This document shows, piece by piece, positions 1 to 9,097 of a stretch of 64,000 nt of DNA. The position numbers and the translations under genes are program-made. The DNA comes from CAUPWF01 sp964369775 (lineage in GTDB: Bacteria > Bacillota > Clostridia > Lachnospirales > Lachnospiraceae): contig CAYJHQ010000007.1 of NCBI GenBank assembly GCA_964369775.1, forward strand, positions 1 through 64,000, in the 5' to 3' direction. The notes under the pieces are model-generated. The model did no database searches. It saw only the letters and a program-made list of their open reading frames with translations, and was not told where the DNA came from. The first letter of the stretch is position 1; every line of letters begins with the position of its first letter.

Positions 1-457
1 TTCTTATGTGTTTAAAGTCTTTGCCATCTGTAGAATTTTCAACACAAAAGTCATTGCCTCTTCGGCTTAACCTAAACCACATTGATTTAATTTCATTGGA
101 TATGGTAGTGGTTGACCAGTCAGAATATCCATTATTAGTAACAACTGCGCCAAGAAATGCTGTTTTTTCATCACCGTACTCAACAGATGCTTTAAGCCAA
201 TTTTCGCTATCCACATACATTACAATTCCAGCTTGATCAAAATTGTTTTTACTATCGTACTCTACTTTAACTGTAAAAGAAAATTGTTTTTCATCGGTTT
301 CCATTTGCAACATAGGAGCATTATCATTTCTGAATTTATAGTATGTTCTTTGCCATAAATCAGTATTACATTCAGTAATAATATCAATTTTACTATCATC
401 AATACTATATTCTTGGGGTTGATTGGTCCATTTTAGTTTACTTGATTCAAATTTCAT
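1..457 (-). CDS. DUF1349 family protein (3' end cut by window edge)
   Basis: A minus-strand frame is open from an ATG at 457 to the window edge, about 152 residues, with GGAGAG at a good distance upstream. The product begins MKFESSKLKW and contains ITECNTDLWQRTYY, DQAGIVMYVDSENWLKAS, a GAVVTNNGYSDWST stretch and a WFRLSRRGNDF segment. This is the beta-sandwich pattern of the DUF1349 family (concanavalin-like fold, about 190 residues in complete members). The family has no established biochemical role; its lectin-like fold suggests carbohydrate or small-ligand binding, which is inference. No signal peptide is present, so it is probably cytoplasmic. The C-terminal ~40 residues lie outside the window. 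It stands alone downstream of a terminator. Confidence 0.75.
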   Translation of the reverse strand, partial: MKFESSKLKWTNQPQEYSIDDSKIDIITECNTDLWQRTYYKFRNDNAPMLQMETDEKQFSFTVKVEYDSKNNFDQAGIVMYVDSENWLKASVEYGDEKTAFLGAVVTNNGYSDWSTTTISNEIKSMWFRLSRRGNDFCVENSTDGKDFKHIR

Positions 458-541
458 ATTAATCTTCTCTCCATTCATTGTATAATAGTGGTAAAATGTA
501 CATGGATATTATACCATAATTAAAAAAGTGATTTCAATAAA

Positions 542-579
542 AATAAGGTGTTGCCATTCTATATAGGCAACACCTTATT
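542..579 (-). terminator. Intrinsic terminator of the RsgI-like gene
   Basis: A 12-13 bp stem (AATAAGGTGTTGCC paired with GGCAACACCTTATT) with an ~11-nt loop is followed on the minus strand by TTTTTATTG. It lies just after the stop codon of the Asp-rich protein gene and ahead of the DUF1349 gene. Confidence 0.85.
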
Positions 580-600
580 TTTATAATATAAAGGAAGAGA

Positions 601-1677
601 TTAATCATCATCACCATCATCATCATCATCGTCATCATCATCATCATCATAATCGTCATCATAATCATCATTATCTACAGTAGGAGCTGGTGTAGGAGCT
701 GGTGAAGGAGCTGGTGAAGGAGCTGGTGAAGGAGTTGGAGTTGGTGTTGTAGCTGGAGCCACGTAGTCGTCATCATAATCGTCGTCATCTACATCATCCA
801 TATCATCATCTACATCATCCATATCATCATCAATTTCTGATTCATCTAGAATAATTGTTCCAGTAGCAGCATCAATAGTATATTTGTATTCAACTCCGTT
901 TTGATTGAATTCAACCTCGTATACCATTTTTCCATCTTCATAATCAAATTCTACATCTAAGTCAGTAGCAGTGGCGTCGGTAGCTGAAGAAAGTGCAAAA
1001 GCAGTTGTTTTTGCTTGATCGGCACCAATGTATGAACCAGAATTTGGTGTACCTAAATATTCGATATCATCATCAGAAAAATCATCATCTTTTGAGTGAG
1101 CTAGCAAGTTAAGTTCATTGATAGTTAAGCTCGCTAAACTCTCAAATGTCATAGTATCATCATCATCAATTATCTCGCTGATAAATGCAGCCTTTGCAAC
1201 GGAAATATTGTGTTTTGTTGCAAGTTCATGAAGTTCAACATCATCATCATCAATATCACCAAATAGTACAGATGCATCGATGTTTTTCTCAGTTAAATAA
1301 GTACTAACTTGCTCAACTAGTTGCTTTTCTACATCCTTACTTGCAACATCACCTTCTAGTGATAATAAAATGGAATTAGACTGAGCATCGATGTATCCAC
1401 TTGCTAATAACGCATCTACGATTTGTGGTAAAGCTACATCCAAAGAAGTTCCGTCTAGTTTTAATCCTTCTAATAATGCCTCAGCATCATTATTTTGTGC
1501 ATCGATATCAATGATTTTATCATTTCTGTTTAAATCAATTGAGATACTTGGGTTAACATCTAACCCTACGGTGTAAGTTGAAGCGTTAACTGTTGTTGAG
1601 TAAGCGAAGGCACCTCCTAATACTAATGCGGATATTCCAATCCCTGCTGTTACTTTTTTCAAATTCTCTTTTTTCAT
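601..1677 (-). CDS. Secreted RsgI-middle-domain/PepSY protein with poly-Asp tail
   Basis: 358 residues with a Gram-positive signal peptide (KK near the start, a hydrophobic run ~residues 10-30, VNASTY cleavage-like site). Residues ~35-170 (GLDVNPSISIDLNRNDKIID... and SILLSLEGD) match the extracytoplasmic middle domain of RsgI-type anti-sigma factors, but the cytoplasmic anti-sigma domain and a following membrane helix are absent and no sigI lies next to it. Residues ~215-280 look like a PepSY domain (IGADQAKTTAF, YEVEFNQNGVEYKYTIDAATG). The rest is low complexity: DDMDDV repeats, a PSPAPSPAP linker and a nearly pure Asp/Tyr tail ending the protein. The tail could bind Ca2+ or other cations; this is inference. 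GGAGA precedes the ATG. Confidence 0.65.
   Translation of the reverse strand: MKKENLKKVTAGIGISALVLGGAFAYSTTVNASTYTVGLDVNPSISIDLNRNDKIIDIDAQNNDAEALLEGLKLDGTSLDVALPQIVDALLASGYIDAQSNSILLSLEGDVASKDVEKQLVEQVSTYLTEKNIDASVLFGDIDDDDVELHELATKHNISVAKAAFISEIIDDDDTMTFESLASLTINELNLLAHSKDDDFSDDDIEYLGTPNSGSYIGADQAKTTAFALSSATDATATDLDVEFDYEDGKMVYEVEFNQNGVEYKYTIDAATGTIILDESEIDDDMDDVDDDMDDVDDDDYDDDYVAPATTPTPTPSPAPSPAPSPAPTPAPTVDNDDYDDDYDDDDDDDDDDDGDDD
602..840. repeat. Low-complexity triplet and 12/24-bp repeats encoding the Asp/Pro tail
   Basis: This stretch holds long ATC/CATC triplet runs (602-660), four near-identical copies of a 12-bp GGAGCTGGTGAA unit (about 683-735) encoding PAPS, and two copies of a 24-bp unit around 787-832 encoding DDMDDVDD. 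Such repeats are prone to slippage in whole-codon steps, changing tail length without breaking the frame. Confidence 0.75.
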
Positions 1678-1804
1678 ATTTTTATTCTCCTATTCTTTTT
1701 TCTTCTTGTTTTTTGTCCTTACACTTTATTAATGCAGCAGAATTGCATTTTATTGCAAGAAAAATAAAAAAAATAAAAATATTTAAAAGTGAGAGAAAAA
1801 AAGG

Positions 1805-3451
1805 TTACCAAGGTTGCATAGCACCGCCTTCTTCTGCGGGTCTACAGGTTTTTGCAAAAATATTAAGACACCCTTTTTTTTCTTTTAGAGGTGGGCATAT
1901 CCAGTTTTCTTTTCGAAGATTGATTTCTTTATCAGATACCAAGAGGGAAACTGTACCATTAGGAATATCAATTTCAATTTCATCTCCATTTTTGACGATT
2001 GCTAGAGTTCCACCGTCATATGCCTCTGGTGAAACATGTCCAATGATTGCGCCAAAGTTAAAACCAGAAAAGCGTGCGTCAGTAATAAGCCCCACACTTT
2101 TGTGGAGTCCACGGCCAATCAGTGCATCAATGCTTAGCATTAACTCCTTCATACCAGGTGCACCTTTGCAGCCTTCATAGCGAATAACTAAAATATCACC
2201 TGGTAAAATCTGATTGCTTTCTATAGCATTGAAGGCATCACGATCAGTTTCATATACTTTAGCTCTTCCCTTTAGGTATTTTACTTCTGGAGGTACAGCT
2301 GTTGGTCGAACTATTGCACCATTTGGGGAAATGTTACCACGAAGGATTTTTAACCCCGGTTCATTAAATAAAGGTTGTTCTAGAGAATAGATAACTTCAT
2401 TTGAATGAGCTATTACAGTAGATAAATATTCACCCCAAGTAGTTCCAGTCATCGTAGGTGCTGTTGTAAATAACTTTCCTTCGAGCATTTTCATTACATT
2501 TAAAACACCACCAGCATAGTGAAAATCAACCACAGTATAAGGTCCACTAGGAATGACTGCATTGATACAATGGATTTCACTAGCGTATGCTTCGAAATCT
2601 TCTAAGGTTAATTTGATACCTAGTTCATATGCCATAGTAAGGATATGTAATACGGCATTTGTGGAGCCAGCTACTGCCATATCAAACATGATAGAGTTTA
2701 ATAGAACTTCTTTTGTAATAAGGTCAGAAGGTTTGCGACCAGATTTTGCCAACTTCACCATATACATGCCTGCTTCTCGGGCCTCTCTCAGCTTTGCATT
2801 ATCTGAAGCAGGTGTAGTTGAGGTTCCAGGGAGTACCAAATTAAATACTTCGCCTAGCATCTGCATAGTATTAGCTGTTCCCATGGACGGGCATGCGCCA
2901 AATGAAGGGCAAACACAACCTTCCATATCATCAAGTTCATCTTCAGTAGCACCAGAAAATCTAGCGGCGTCAAGGTCAGCTTCTACTACCGTTTTTCCAT
3001 TAAAAGTACCAGCTTGCATAGAACCGCCAGTAACAATCATAGAAGGAATGTCTAACCGTGCAGCAGCGAGGTAGCATCCAGCTATGATATTATCGCAAGA
3101 AGCAATCATTGCTAGTCCATCGAAGTTATGAACTTTGGTTACAAATTCGACAGACATAGCAACAATATCTCTACCTACTTGTTCATATTTTAATTCTTCA
3201 GCACCATTTGCAATGTTACCACAAGTAGCAGGGATTCCAAATTCAATAGGAACTCCACCAGCAGCCCAGATTCCTTGTTTTACAGCTTCAGCAATCTGGC
3301 GAAGGTGTGCAGAACCAGGAGAACCCTCCATAAAGGAATTTGGCACACCAATGTGGGGTTTATTCTTTATATCATTATCACAATATCCAGCAGCCTTCAT
3401 CATTACACGACGATGAGCGGCTTCTTTTCCATTCCAAAAATCTTTACTCAT
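1805..3451 (-). CDS. Divergent IlvD/Edd-family dehydratase
   Basis: 548 residues, the usual size for dihydroxy-acid dehydratase, with family landmarks: HIGVPNSF (32-39), GACPSMGTANTM (185-196), VIRYEGCKGAPGMKE (422-436) and TDARFSGFNFG (457-467), keeping the catalytic-type Ser462. Several sites that bind the Fe-S cluster and Mg2+ in true DHAD differ: TPCNIHL is SPGSAHL (Cys lost at ~46), the VSDG Asp aligns with Cys77 (ATCG), and the CDK lysine that is carbamylated in DHAD is Asn121 (CDN). It may therefore act on another hydroxy or sugar acid. It follows an ornithine-cyclodeaminase-family gene by 30 nt, suggesting a shared pathway rather than branched-chain synthesis. GAGGAG supports the ATG. 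Calling it ilvD would overreach. Confidence 0.75.
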   Translation of the reverse strand: MSKDFWNGKEAAHRRVMMKAAGYCDNDIKNKPHIGVPNSFMEGSPGSAHLRQIAEAVKQGIWAAGGVPIEFGIPATCGNIANGAEELKYEQVGRDIVAMSVEFVTKVHNFDGLAMIASCDNIIAGCYLAAARLDIPSMIVTGGSMQAGTFNGKTVVEADLDAARFSGATEDELDDMEGCVCPSFGACPSMGTANTMQMLGEVFNLVLPGTSTTPASDNAKLREAREAGMYMVKLAKSGRKPSDLITKEVLLNSIMFDMAVAGSTNAVLHILTMAYELGIKLTLEDFEAYASEIHCINAVIPSGPYTVVDFHYAGGVLNVMKMLEGKLFTTAPTMTGTTWGEYLSTVIAHSNEVIYSLEQPLFNEPGLKILRGNISPNGAIVRPTAVPPEVKYLKGRAKVYETDRDAFNAIESNQILPGDILVIRYEGCKGAPGMKELMLSIDALIGRGLHKSVGLITDARFSGFNFGAIIGHVSPEAYDGGTLAIVKNGDEIEIDIPNGTVSLLVSDKEINLRKENWICPPLKEKKGCLNIFAKTCRPAEEGGAMQPW

Positions 3452-3481
3452 AACTAGTTTCTCCTCACTTTATATTATTAT

Positions 3482-4468
3482 CTAACTCCAAACGGTACCA
3501 ACATTTGCAGAGGTGGCTCTGGTGTAGATGGTATTTGCAGCCATCAAATCTTGCCCTGCAAATCCAACGGTTTCATACACGATAATCTCTTCGTCGTTTT
3601 CGCGTGCAACCAGCTTGCCCTTAATGACGTTGCCTATATTTCCGGTAAAGTCACTTATAGAGATGGTTCCTGCTTCTAGAGGGATTAAGATGTCCCCGGA
3701 CTCCTCTAGAACTGCGTCTTGGGAATCAAAGTAAATCTTTGAAGCGCGATTTAAAATGATTGGGTCCATCTCTTGCATATGGTGTTGATAAGCTCCAACA
3801 CAACTAATGGTACAACCAGGCTTTATCTTGTTAGCGTCAAACACAGGTTTAGTTGAAGTAGTGACAGTAGCTAGCAAGTCAGCATTTTCGATTGCTTCAT
3901 CAGATGAGTTTGCTACAACAAGCTTTGTAGCATAGGTAGAAAGTTCATTTCGCATTTGTAAAACGAATTGCTCAGCACGGTTTAGATTAATGTCATATAT
4001 TCGAACTTCTTCCAAGTTGCGTACCAGTAGCATAGCCTCGAGCTGAGCAGCAGCTTGTCCACCAGTTCCGATAAGTGCACCGATTTTTGCATCCTTTCTA
4101 CTTAGGAGTTCAAAGGCAACACCTGAAGAAGCGCCAGTTCTTAATTGGGTGATATAAGTACCATCTAAGACAGCTTTTATATAACCATCAGTGCCATCAA
4201 TTAGTAAAACTTGCGCAGGAGCAGACGATTTTCCAGATTCAATGTTTTTGGGGAAAATATTGACAATCTTTAAAGAAGCCATATCTATATCAGGCGCATA
4301 GGCAGGCATAAAAAGAAAGCAGCCATCGTGTTTTGGTGCAGGAATCTGCGTTCGTAGTGGAACCTCGCAGCTGTTCTCAACAACTTGAATAAAGGCCTGC
4401 TTATTGGTCTCAATAGCATCCTTCATTGTGAAAACCTTTTTAATGTTATCCTTAGATAATAGTAACAT
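3482..4468 (-). CDS. Ornithine cyclodeaminase / mu-crystallin family protein
   Basis: 328 residues from the ATG at 4468. An upstream in-frame ATG at 4483 would place the GAGGAGG Shine-Dalgarno inside the gene, so the inner start is preferred. The sequence has the family NAD-binding Rossmann motif (LIGTGGQAAAQLEAM), RTGASSGVAFELLSRKDA before it, and the IDGTDGYIKAVLDGTYITQLRTGA segment. Members catalyse ornithine to proline conversion, alanine/ketimine reduction or related imine chemistry with NAD(P); substrate cannot be told from sequence. It is the first gene of a two-gene unit with the IlvD-like dehydratase. Confidence 0.8.
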   Translation of the reverse strand: MLLLSKDNIKKVFTMKDAIETNKQAFIQVVENSCEVPLRTQIPAPKHDGCFLFMPAYAPDIDMASLKIVNIFPKNIESGKSSAPAQVLLIDGTDGYIKAVLDGTYITQLRTGASSGVAFELLSRKDAKIGALIGTGGQAAAQLEAMLLVRNLEEVRIYDINLNRAEQFVLQMRNELSTYATKLVVANSSDEAIENADLLATVTTSTKPVFDANKIKPGCTISCVGAYQHHMQEMDPIILNRASKIYFDSQDAVLEESGDILIPLEAGTISISDFTGNIGNVIKGKLVARENDEEIIVYETVGFAGQDLMAANTIYTRATSANVGTVWS

Positions 4469-4608
4469 GTTAACCCTCCTCATTTGTTTATGTTTTATTA
4501 TGGTAATAATAGCATAGAAATTCTAAAAAATATATATAGTATGATAAATCCATGTTATACTAAATATTAAAGAAATCCATGGGATTTGCAGAGGAGGGAC
4601 TGGAGGTT

Positions 4609-4968
4609 ATGAAGATAGAAGAAGTTTATAAGTGTATAGATGAAAATGGTATTACACAGATCATACCGATATTAAAATATATTGAAGATAATTATAGCAG
4701 TTCTTTGTTTGATGAGTATAATTCTGAAAAATCACACATCCCTACTTGGAGAATAGGAGAAAGATATGTGGGTATCGGTTGTCGGAAACACTATATTTCT
4801 CTTTACTTCAGCGACAGAGAGGCTGTGAATGTAATCACCCAAAATACACCGTACTGTAGGGCACAAAAGGGATGTGTGAATTTTAGTTATAAGCGAGAAC
4901 TTCCTCTTGAAGCTATATTTAAAGGGATTGACAAATGCTTTGGAACGACCCAAGTAGAAGCAGACTGA
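4609..4968 (+). CDS. DUF1801-type small protein
   Basis: 119 residues from an ATG at 4609, preceded by GAGGAGG/GGAGG; an in-frame ATG at 4579 lies upstream of these sites and is less likely. The sequence shows HIPTWRIGERYVGIGCRKHYISLYFSDREAV and PLEAIFKGIDKCF, the pattern of DUF1801/YdhG-like proteins, which share a small mixed alpha/beta fold of unknown biochemical function. It is soluble, without signal or membrane segment. It is divergent from the cyclodeaminase unit and upstream of a diguanylate cyclase that has its own promoter. Confidence 0.6.
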   Translation: MKIEEVYKCIDENGITQIIPILKYIEDNYSSSLFDEYNSEKSHIPTWRIGERYVGIGCRKHYISLYFSDREAVNVITQNTPYCRAQKGCVNFSYKRELPLEAIFKGIDKCFGTTQVEAD

Positions 4969-5012
4969 AATATCGACTAAGAAATACTAGTTATCTCAAG
5001 TGAGCTGACTTG

Positions 5013-5021
5013 TGTTATAAT
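5013..5021 (+). promoter_or_regulatory. Extended -10 promoter of the diguanylate cyclase
   Basis: TGTTATAAT (TGN plus consensus -10 TATAAT) about 70 nt before the ATG at 5091; no good -35 is seen, as is usual for extended -10 promoters. Confidence 0.5.
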
Positions 5022-5090
5022 AAACTTAAATGGAAGACTATTTGTTTCTAACCTGTTAAATTGTCAAAGGAAATAAAGGAGATTCTGCAT

Positions 5091-6368
5091 ATGAAGATTA
5101 CAAGAATAACATTTATTATAATCTTTATACTTACTATCGTTGTATCCATAACTATTTACCACAATGCCAAAAAAGATGTTGATGTTGTAGCAACAGCTGC
5201 AACTGAGCGTATTGTAGAAAGATTAGTGTATTTTTTTGAGTCACGCTTTCGCACAGTAGAAGTATTAGGTGAAGAGATAGTAATACATAATGGAGAATTG
5301 ATTAAGGAAAATATAGACAGCCTTTCTGAAATTTTGTACACAGAAAGTACACTTTGTCTGCAACTTGCTCCTGATGGAGTCGTATCTTATGTATACCCAA
5401 ATGCTGTAGAGACTGATTTTATTGGAATTGATATCTTAGCAGTTGAAAGATCTTCAACAGATGCGATTAAGTCTATTGAAACAAGAGAGAATGGAGTAAG
5501 TGGACCGTATACACTCACTAATGGTACTAAAGGTGTGGTTGTACGTTCTCCGATTTTTGTGGAAGATGAATTTTGGGGCTTTTCGGTAGTGATTTTAGAT
5601 GCGGATAAACTTTTTATGGAAACGGGAATAAGTGATTTAGACCAGCTAGGATATGAGTACAGAATTTTCTCTAATTACCAAGGAGAGCAGATAGTAGCTG
5701 CAGAAAGTGTGGGGTTTGATGAAAATCTGAACGAAAAAATAATGCTTGATGTAGATGGGACAGAGTGGAAAGTTGAAATGCACAGGGCGGATTATTATTG
5801 GGAAATCAGTTCCAATACGGCTATATGGGCAATATTTATAACGATGTCAAATCTATTAACATGCACAATAATATATATGTTAGAAAAATCGAGAACAGGT
5901 TTAAAAACCGAAGCGATAACCGATAAACTTACAGGTGCATATAATAGAAATGGTCTGAGTAGTTTTATTCCTAAAGGGAACAAAGGTTTTGGAATAATAT
6001 ATATTGACTTGAATAAATTTAAACCTGTAAATGATACCTATGGGCACGATATGGGTGATAAGTTACTCATTGCATATGTAAAACGACTAAAAGCAAGTCT
6101 GAAAGAAAACACTACTATTAGCAGAGTAGGAGGAGATGAATTTCTACTTTTATTGCCTGAACTTACGAATAAAGAAGATATGCAAAAAGTGATAGAACGT
6201 ATAAGAAATCTCTCAGAAGACACTTTCCTTTTAGAAGAAAAGGAGATTAATATTTCGGCAAGCATAGGATATTCAACATCGGATGAAAGCGATGATTTCA
6301 CTAAATTGACTGAAATTGCTGATAAGCGAATGTTTGAAGATAAAAAAACTCGAAAAGCAGGAAGATAA
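5091..6368 (+). CDS. Membrane diguanylate cyclase with extracytoplasmic sensor
   Basis: 425 residues from the ATG at 5091, which has AAAGGAG nine bases upstream; a TTG ten codons earlier contains that site and is rejected. Layout: membrane helix ~6-24, an extracytoplasmic sensor region ~25-245 resembling CHASE/Cache-like sensors (VYPNAVETDFIGIDI, SGPYTLTNGTKGVVVRSPIF), a second helix ~250-272, then a GGDEF domain with an intact active site GGDEF at 347-351 and the DKLTGAYNRNG signature. It should make c-di-GMP from GTP in response to an outside ligand. A PilZ receptor and an HD-GYP phosphodiesterase occur later in the window. It ends at a bidirectional terminator. Confidence 0.85.
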   Translation: MKITRITFIIIFILTIVVSITIYHNAKKDVDVVATAATERIVERLVYFFESRFRTVEVLGEEIVIHNGELIKENIDSLSEILYTESTLCLQLAPDGVVSYVYPNAVETDFIGIDILAVERSSTDAIKSIETRENGVSGPYTLTNGTKGVVVRSPIFVEDEFWGFSVVILDADKLFMETGISDLDQLGYEYRIFSNYQGEQIVAAESVGFDENLNEKIMLDVDGTEWKVEMHRADYYWEISSNTAIWAIFITMSNLLTCTIIYMLEKSRTGLKTEAITDKLTGAYNRNGLSSFIPKGNKGFGIIYIDLNKFKPVNDTYGHDMGDKLLIAYVKRLKASLKENTTISRVGGDEFLLLLPELTNKEDMQKVIERIRNLSEDTFLLEEKEINISASIGYSTSDESDDFTKLTEIADKRMFEDKKTRKAGR

Positions 6369-6395
6369 CGGAATTAGAATTATATAGGTTTTTCG

Positions 6396-6429
6396 AAACG
6401 GAGCAGTCAAAAAAGACTAGCTCCGTTTT
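6396..6429. terminator. Bidirectional terminator between convergent genes
   Basis: AAACGGAGC pairs with GCTCCGTTT, with an inner AGTC/GACT pair; T-runs flank both sides. It separates the diguanylate cyclase from the ABC permease on the other strand. Confidence 0.8.
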
Positions 6430-6439
6430 AGAATGAATC

Positions 6440-9097
6440 TTATTCTACTTGACGCAACCGTTCAACAATCGACTGCTTATGAAATCCTCGATAGATTAGT
6501 AGTGGAGTAACAATCCCAATGATGGTAAATATAATTCCCACAAATACAAGAGGAAGATATGTAGGATTATACGTATAGAACCAAAAGCTACTTGCCATTA
6601 CATTAGAAAACATAGGTAGTATCGGGATGGATAATAAAGATACTACAATCGCTGTGATTCCAATATATATCAATCCTTCGTAGACTAACATTGCTTTCAA
6701 TTGATTTCCAGTCATCCCCATGCTTTGCAGCATAGCGAATTCTCGCTTCCTCATATGGATTGATGTGAGAATGACATTAAAAAAGTTTAAAATGCCAATA
6801 AATCCGACTACTGCGCTTAAGAATATGCCGATAAGGAGAAACATATTTTTAAATCCTTGAAATTCTTCGGATAATGTAGCACGACTCTCAAAATCAGAAT
6901 TGGAAAAGCTAGTGGTTGTCAATGTTGTAAGTTGTGAAGCAATCTCATCAAGTTTAGAATCATCTACATCAAAAGCATAATATAGTTTAAAATCATTCTC
7001 GGTGTCTTCTAGATACTTATCAGAAGGAAGAAGGAATTTATCATTACCATAGGATCGATTGGACAGTGGTGATGGAAGAGTGATTAGTGCTACGACTTCA
7101 TAGTCAACCATTATCTCTTTTGAAACGACTTCTTCTACGTCATCAGTAGTAGTTTCTAACTCGGCATAAGTAGTGTATTCTTCTTGTGTCTCTAAATTTA
7201 TATACTTTGCATCCTGAACATGTCGCATAGTTATAACGTCACCGATTTTAGGTGAGTTAGGAGTTAATTGAGGATTGCCATAATCGTCAGTATGTATAAT
7301 TGCAGCAATATAACGAGTTTGAGAATCTTCTAGTTTGTCTATATTACCTTCAAGAACTGTTACTTGATCTAGTATAAAATCATCTACACCAAAAAGGTCG
7401 ACGTAATATATATAAAGACCATCACTGGTTTGTGTATAATACGATAATTCTTCTTCTAGTTCCTCTTCTGTAAGAGAGCGAAATTGTTGTAAATGTTCAC
7501 GCAGATAATCTTCAGTTACGTAGTAGTTTGTATATTGGCTTAACTTTGATTCATTTAAATAGGTGATTCCAGATTCTGTTACATCTAAAGATTCAAGTGT
7601 ATTTTGTAAATCAAGCTCTACATAGGTAGGTAGGAACGAAGTATTATAAGTAAAATAGTTTGAATGTGATACTAAAAAATCAGTAGATGAATATTTTTCT
7701 AGGTACAGATTCATATCAAATCCGTTGGTGAAAAGTAGCGCCATTTGAAGCACCAATGTGGCAAGGCTCAAAGATAATACGACAAGAATTGTTTTACCAC
7801 GGAACCTCCCCATGTTTGCAAGCGCCATGCGAAGCGGTGTGGTTTTTTTCGTTCTGCGGTGTTTCTTCTTTGTAGCAGTTGATTCAGTATAGCGCACTGC
7901 TTCGATTGGAGATACTCTACTTGCAATTTTTGCAGGAATTCGGCAAGAGATGAAGAGGGTGAGAAGCGAAAAAATTGCGCCACCAATAAAAATATATGGG
8001 TTGATTGTATATGCAATGGTTGTAACGTTAAAATTGGTGAGTGTAAAAGGTGCAAGTACGTTACCTAATAGAAATCCCAGTGCAAGCCCAATCGGGATTC
8101 CGATAAAAGCCAATAAATAAGCTTGGCGATACACTAATTTACGAATCTGCTTTTGGGTAGTACCAACTGTTTTGAGCAAACCATAAAAACGGATGTCATT
8201 ATTTACAGAGATTCGAAATACGTTATAAATGATTAGATATCCAGTAGCAGTAAAAACTAGTATTAAAAAAATGAGAAATGAAAGCGTAATCGGATCGATA
8301 TTTGTAATAAATTGACTTGAGAGATACCCCCAATTTACTCCGATATCTTTAAAGTTGGATTTCGAAGTGTCTGTGGATTGATACCCATTATCCTCTAATA
8401 TAAGATTTAAATCACCCTCGATATTGGAGCTTCTTGAGAGATAAATATCCATATCGATACGTCCGGCAGAACCATTAGAATCAGGATAAGTATCGATGAT
8501 TTTATCAGCATAAGATTGTGAAACGAAGGCGAAAGAAGTACCAATTACTTCATCAGTATCAAAGTATCCACTTAGCGTAAATGTCTCAGTGATAATTGAA
8601 TTACCAAGCGAAAAGCTTAGTGGGATTTTTTCGCCTATTTCAGGAGTGATTTTAAGTGTATCTAATATTTTTGTACTACAGGCAATCTCTGTACTATTAT
8701 TTGTTGGAAGCTTACCGTCAATAAATTCTACATAGGAATATTTTGCATAAATTTCATCTATATATTTGATCTCGGCAGGTGTCTTAGAAAAAGCATCATC
8801 AGAGAGGGACCCTATAAATCGAGTAGTACCGTACTCTTTGATTAGTGGATGTTCTTTGAAAGCATCAATCTCTTTATATGTGACATCTTTAATACTACCA
8901 TGAGTATAGCCTCCGACTTGACGGAAGTTGGACTCTTCAAAAGAACGGATAAAGATAGAAGATAGGGTAAGAACAGAAGTGAACAGCATACAAGTCAATG
9001 AAATAGCTATAATTGCGATAACATTTCGGGTTCGATTGGAGCGAAAAGATTTAATGCCTATGTTTTGAATACATTTTTGATTCTTCACCTTATGCAT
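6440..9097 (-). CDS. ABC transporter permease, FtsX/MacB type
   Basis: 885 residues with the two-half FtsX architecture. There is one helix near residues 30-55, a ~200-residue extracytoplasmic domain, three helices (FLILVFTATGYLIIY region onward), a second N-terminal-type helix near residue 430, a second large outside domain, then three C-terminal helices containing the FtsX hallmark RKREFAMLQSMGMT. The start is taken as ATG at 9097 (AGGTGA six bases upstream) rather than GTG at 9106; it overlaps the ATPase gene by 8 nt. With its ATPase and the adjacent two-component genes it resembles peptide-antibiotic sensing and export modules of Firmicutes; the substrate is unknown. Confidence 0.88.
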   Translation of the reverse strand: MHKVKNQKCIQNIGIKSFRSNRTRNVIAIIAISLTCMLFTSVLTLSSIFIRSFEESNFRQVGGYTHGSIKDVTYKEIDAFKEHPLIKEYGTTRFIGSLSDDAFSKTPAEIKYIDEIYAKYSYVEFIDGKLPTNNSTEIACSTKILDTLKITPEIGEKIPLSFSLGNSIITETFTLSGYFDTDEVIGTSFAFVSQSYADKIIDTYPDSNGSAGRIDMDIYLSRSSNIEGDLNLILEDNGYQSTDTSKSNFKDIGVNWGYLSSQFITNIDPITLSFLIFLILVFTATGYLIIYNVFRISVNNDIRFYGLLKTVGTTQKQIRKLVYRQAYLLAFIGIPIGLALGFLLGNVLAPFTLTNFNVTTIAYTINPYIFIGGAIFSLLTLFISCRIPAKIASRVSPIEAVRYTESTATKKKHRRTKKTTPLRMALANMGRFRGKTILVVLSLSLATLVLQMALLFTNGFDMNLYLEKYSSTDFLVSHSNYFTYNTSFLPTYVELDLQNTLESLDVTESGITYLNESKLSQYTNYYVTEDYLREHLQQFRSLTEEELEEELSYYTQTSDGLYIYYVDLFGVDDFILDQVTVLEGNIDKLEDSQTRYIAAIIHTDDYGNPQLTPNSPKIGDVITMRHVQDAKYINLETQEEYTTYAELETTTDDVEEVVSKEIMVDYEVVALITLPSPLSNRSYGNDKFLLPSDKYLEDTENDFKLYYAFDVDDSKLDEIASQLTTLTTTSFSNSDFESRATLSEEFQGFKNMFLLIGIFLSAVVGFIGILNFFNVILTSIHMRKREFAMLQSMGMTGNQLKAMLVYEGLIYIGITAIVVSLLSIPILPMFSNVMASSFWFYTYNPTYLPLVFVGIIFTIIGIVTPLLIYRGFHKQSIVERLRQVE

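Noticed and set aside
2553..3074. Plus-strand frames opposite the IlvD-like gene, also 1593-2180 and 3135-3416
   Set aside because: Antisense shadows of a well-supported dehydratase gene; biased composition and no ribosome sites.
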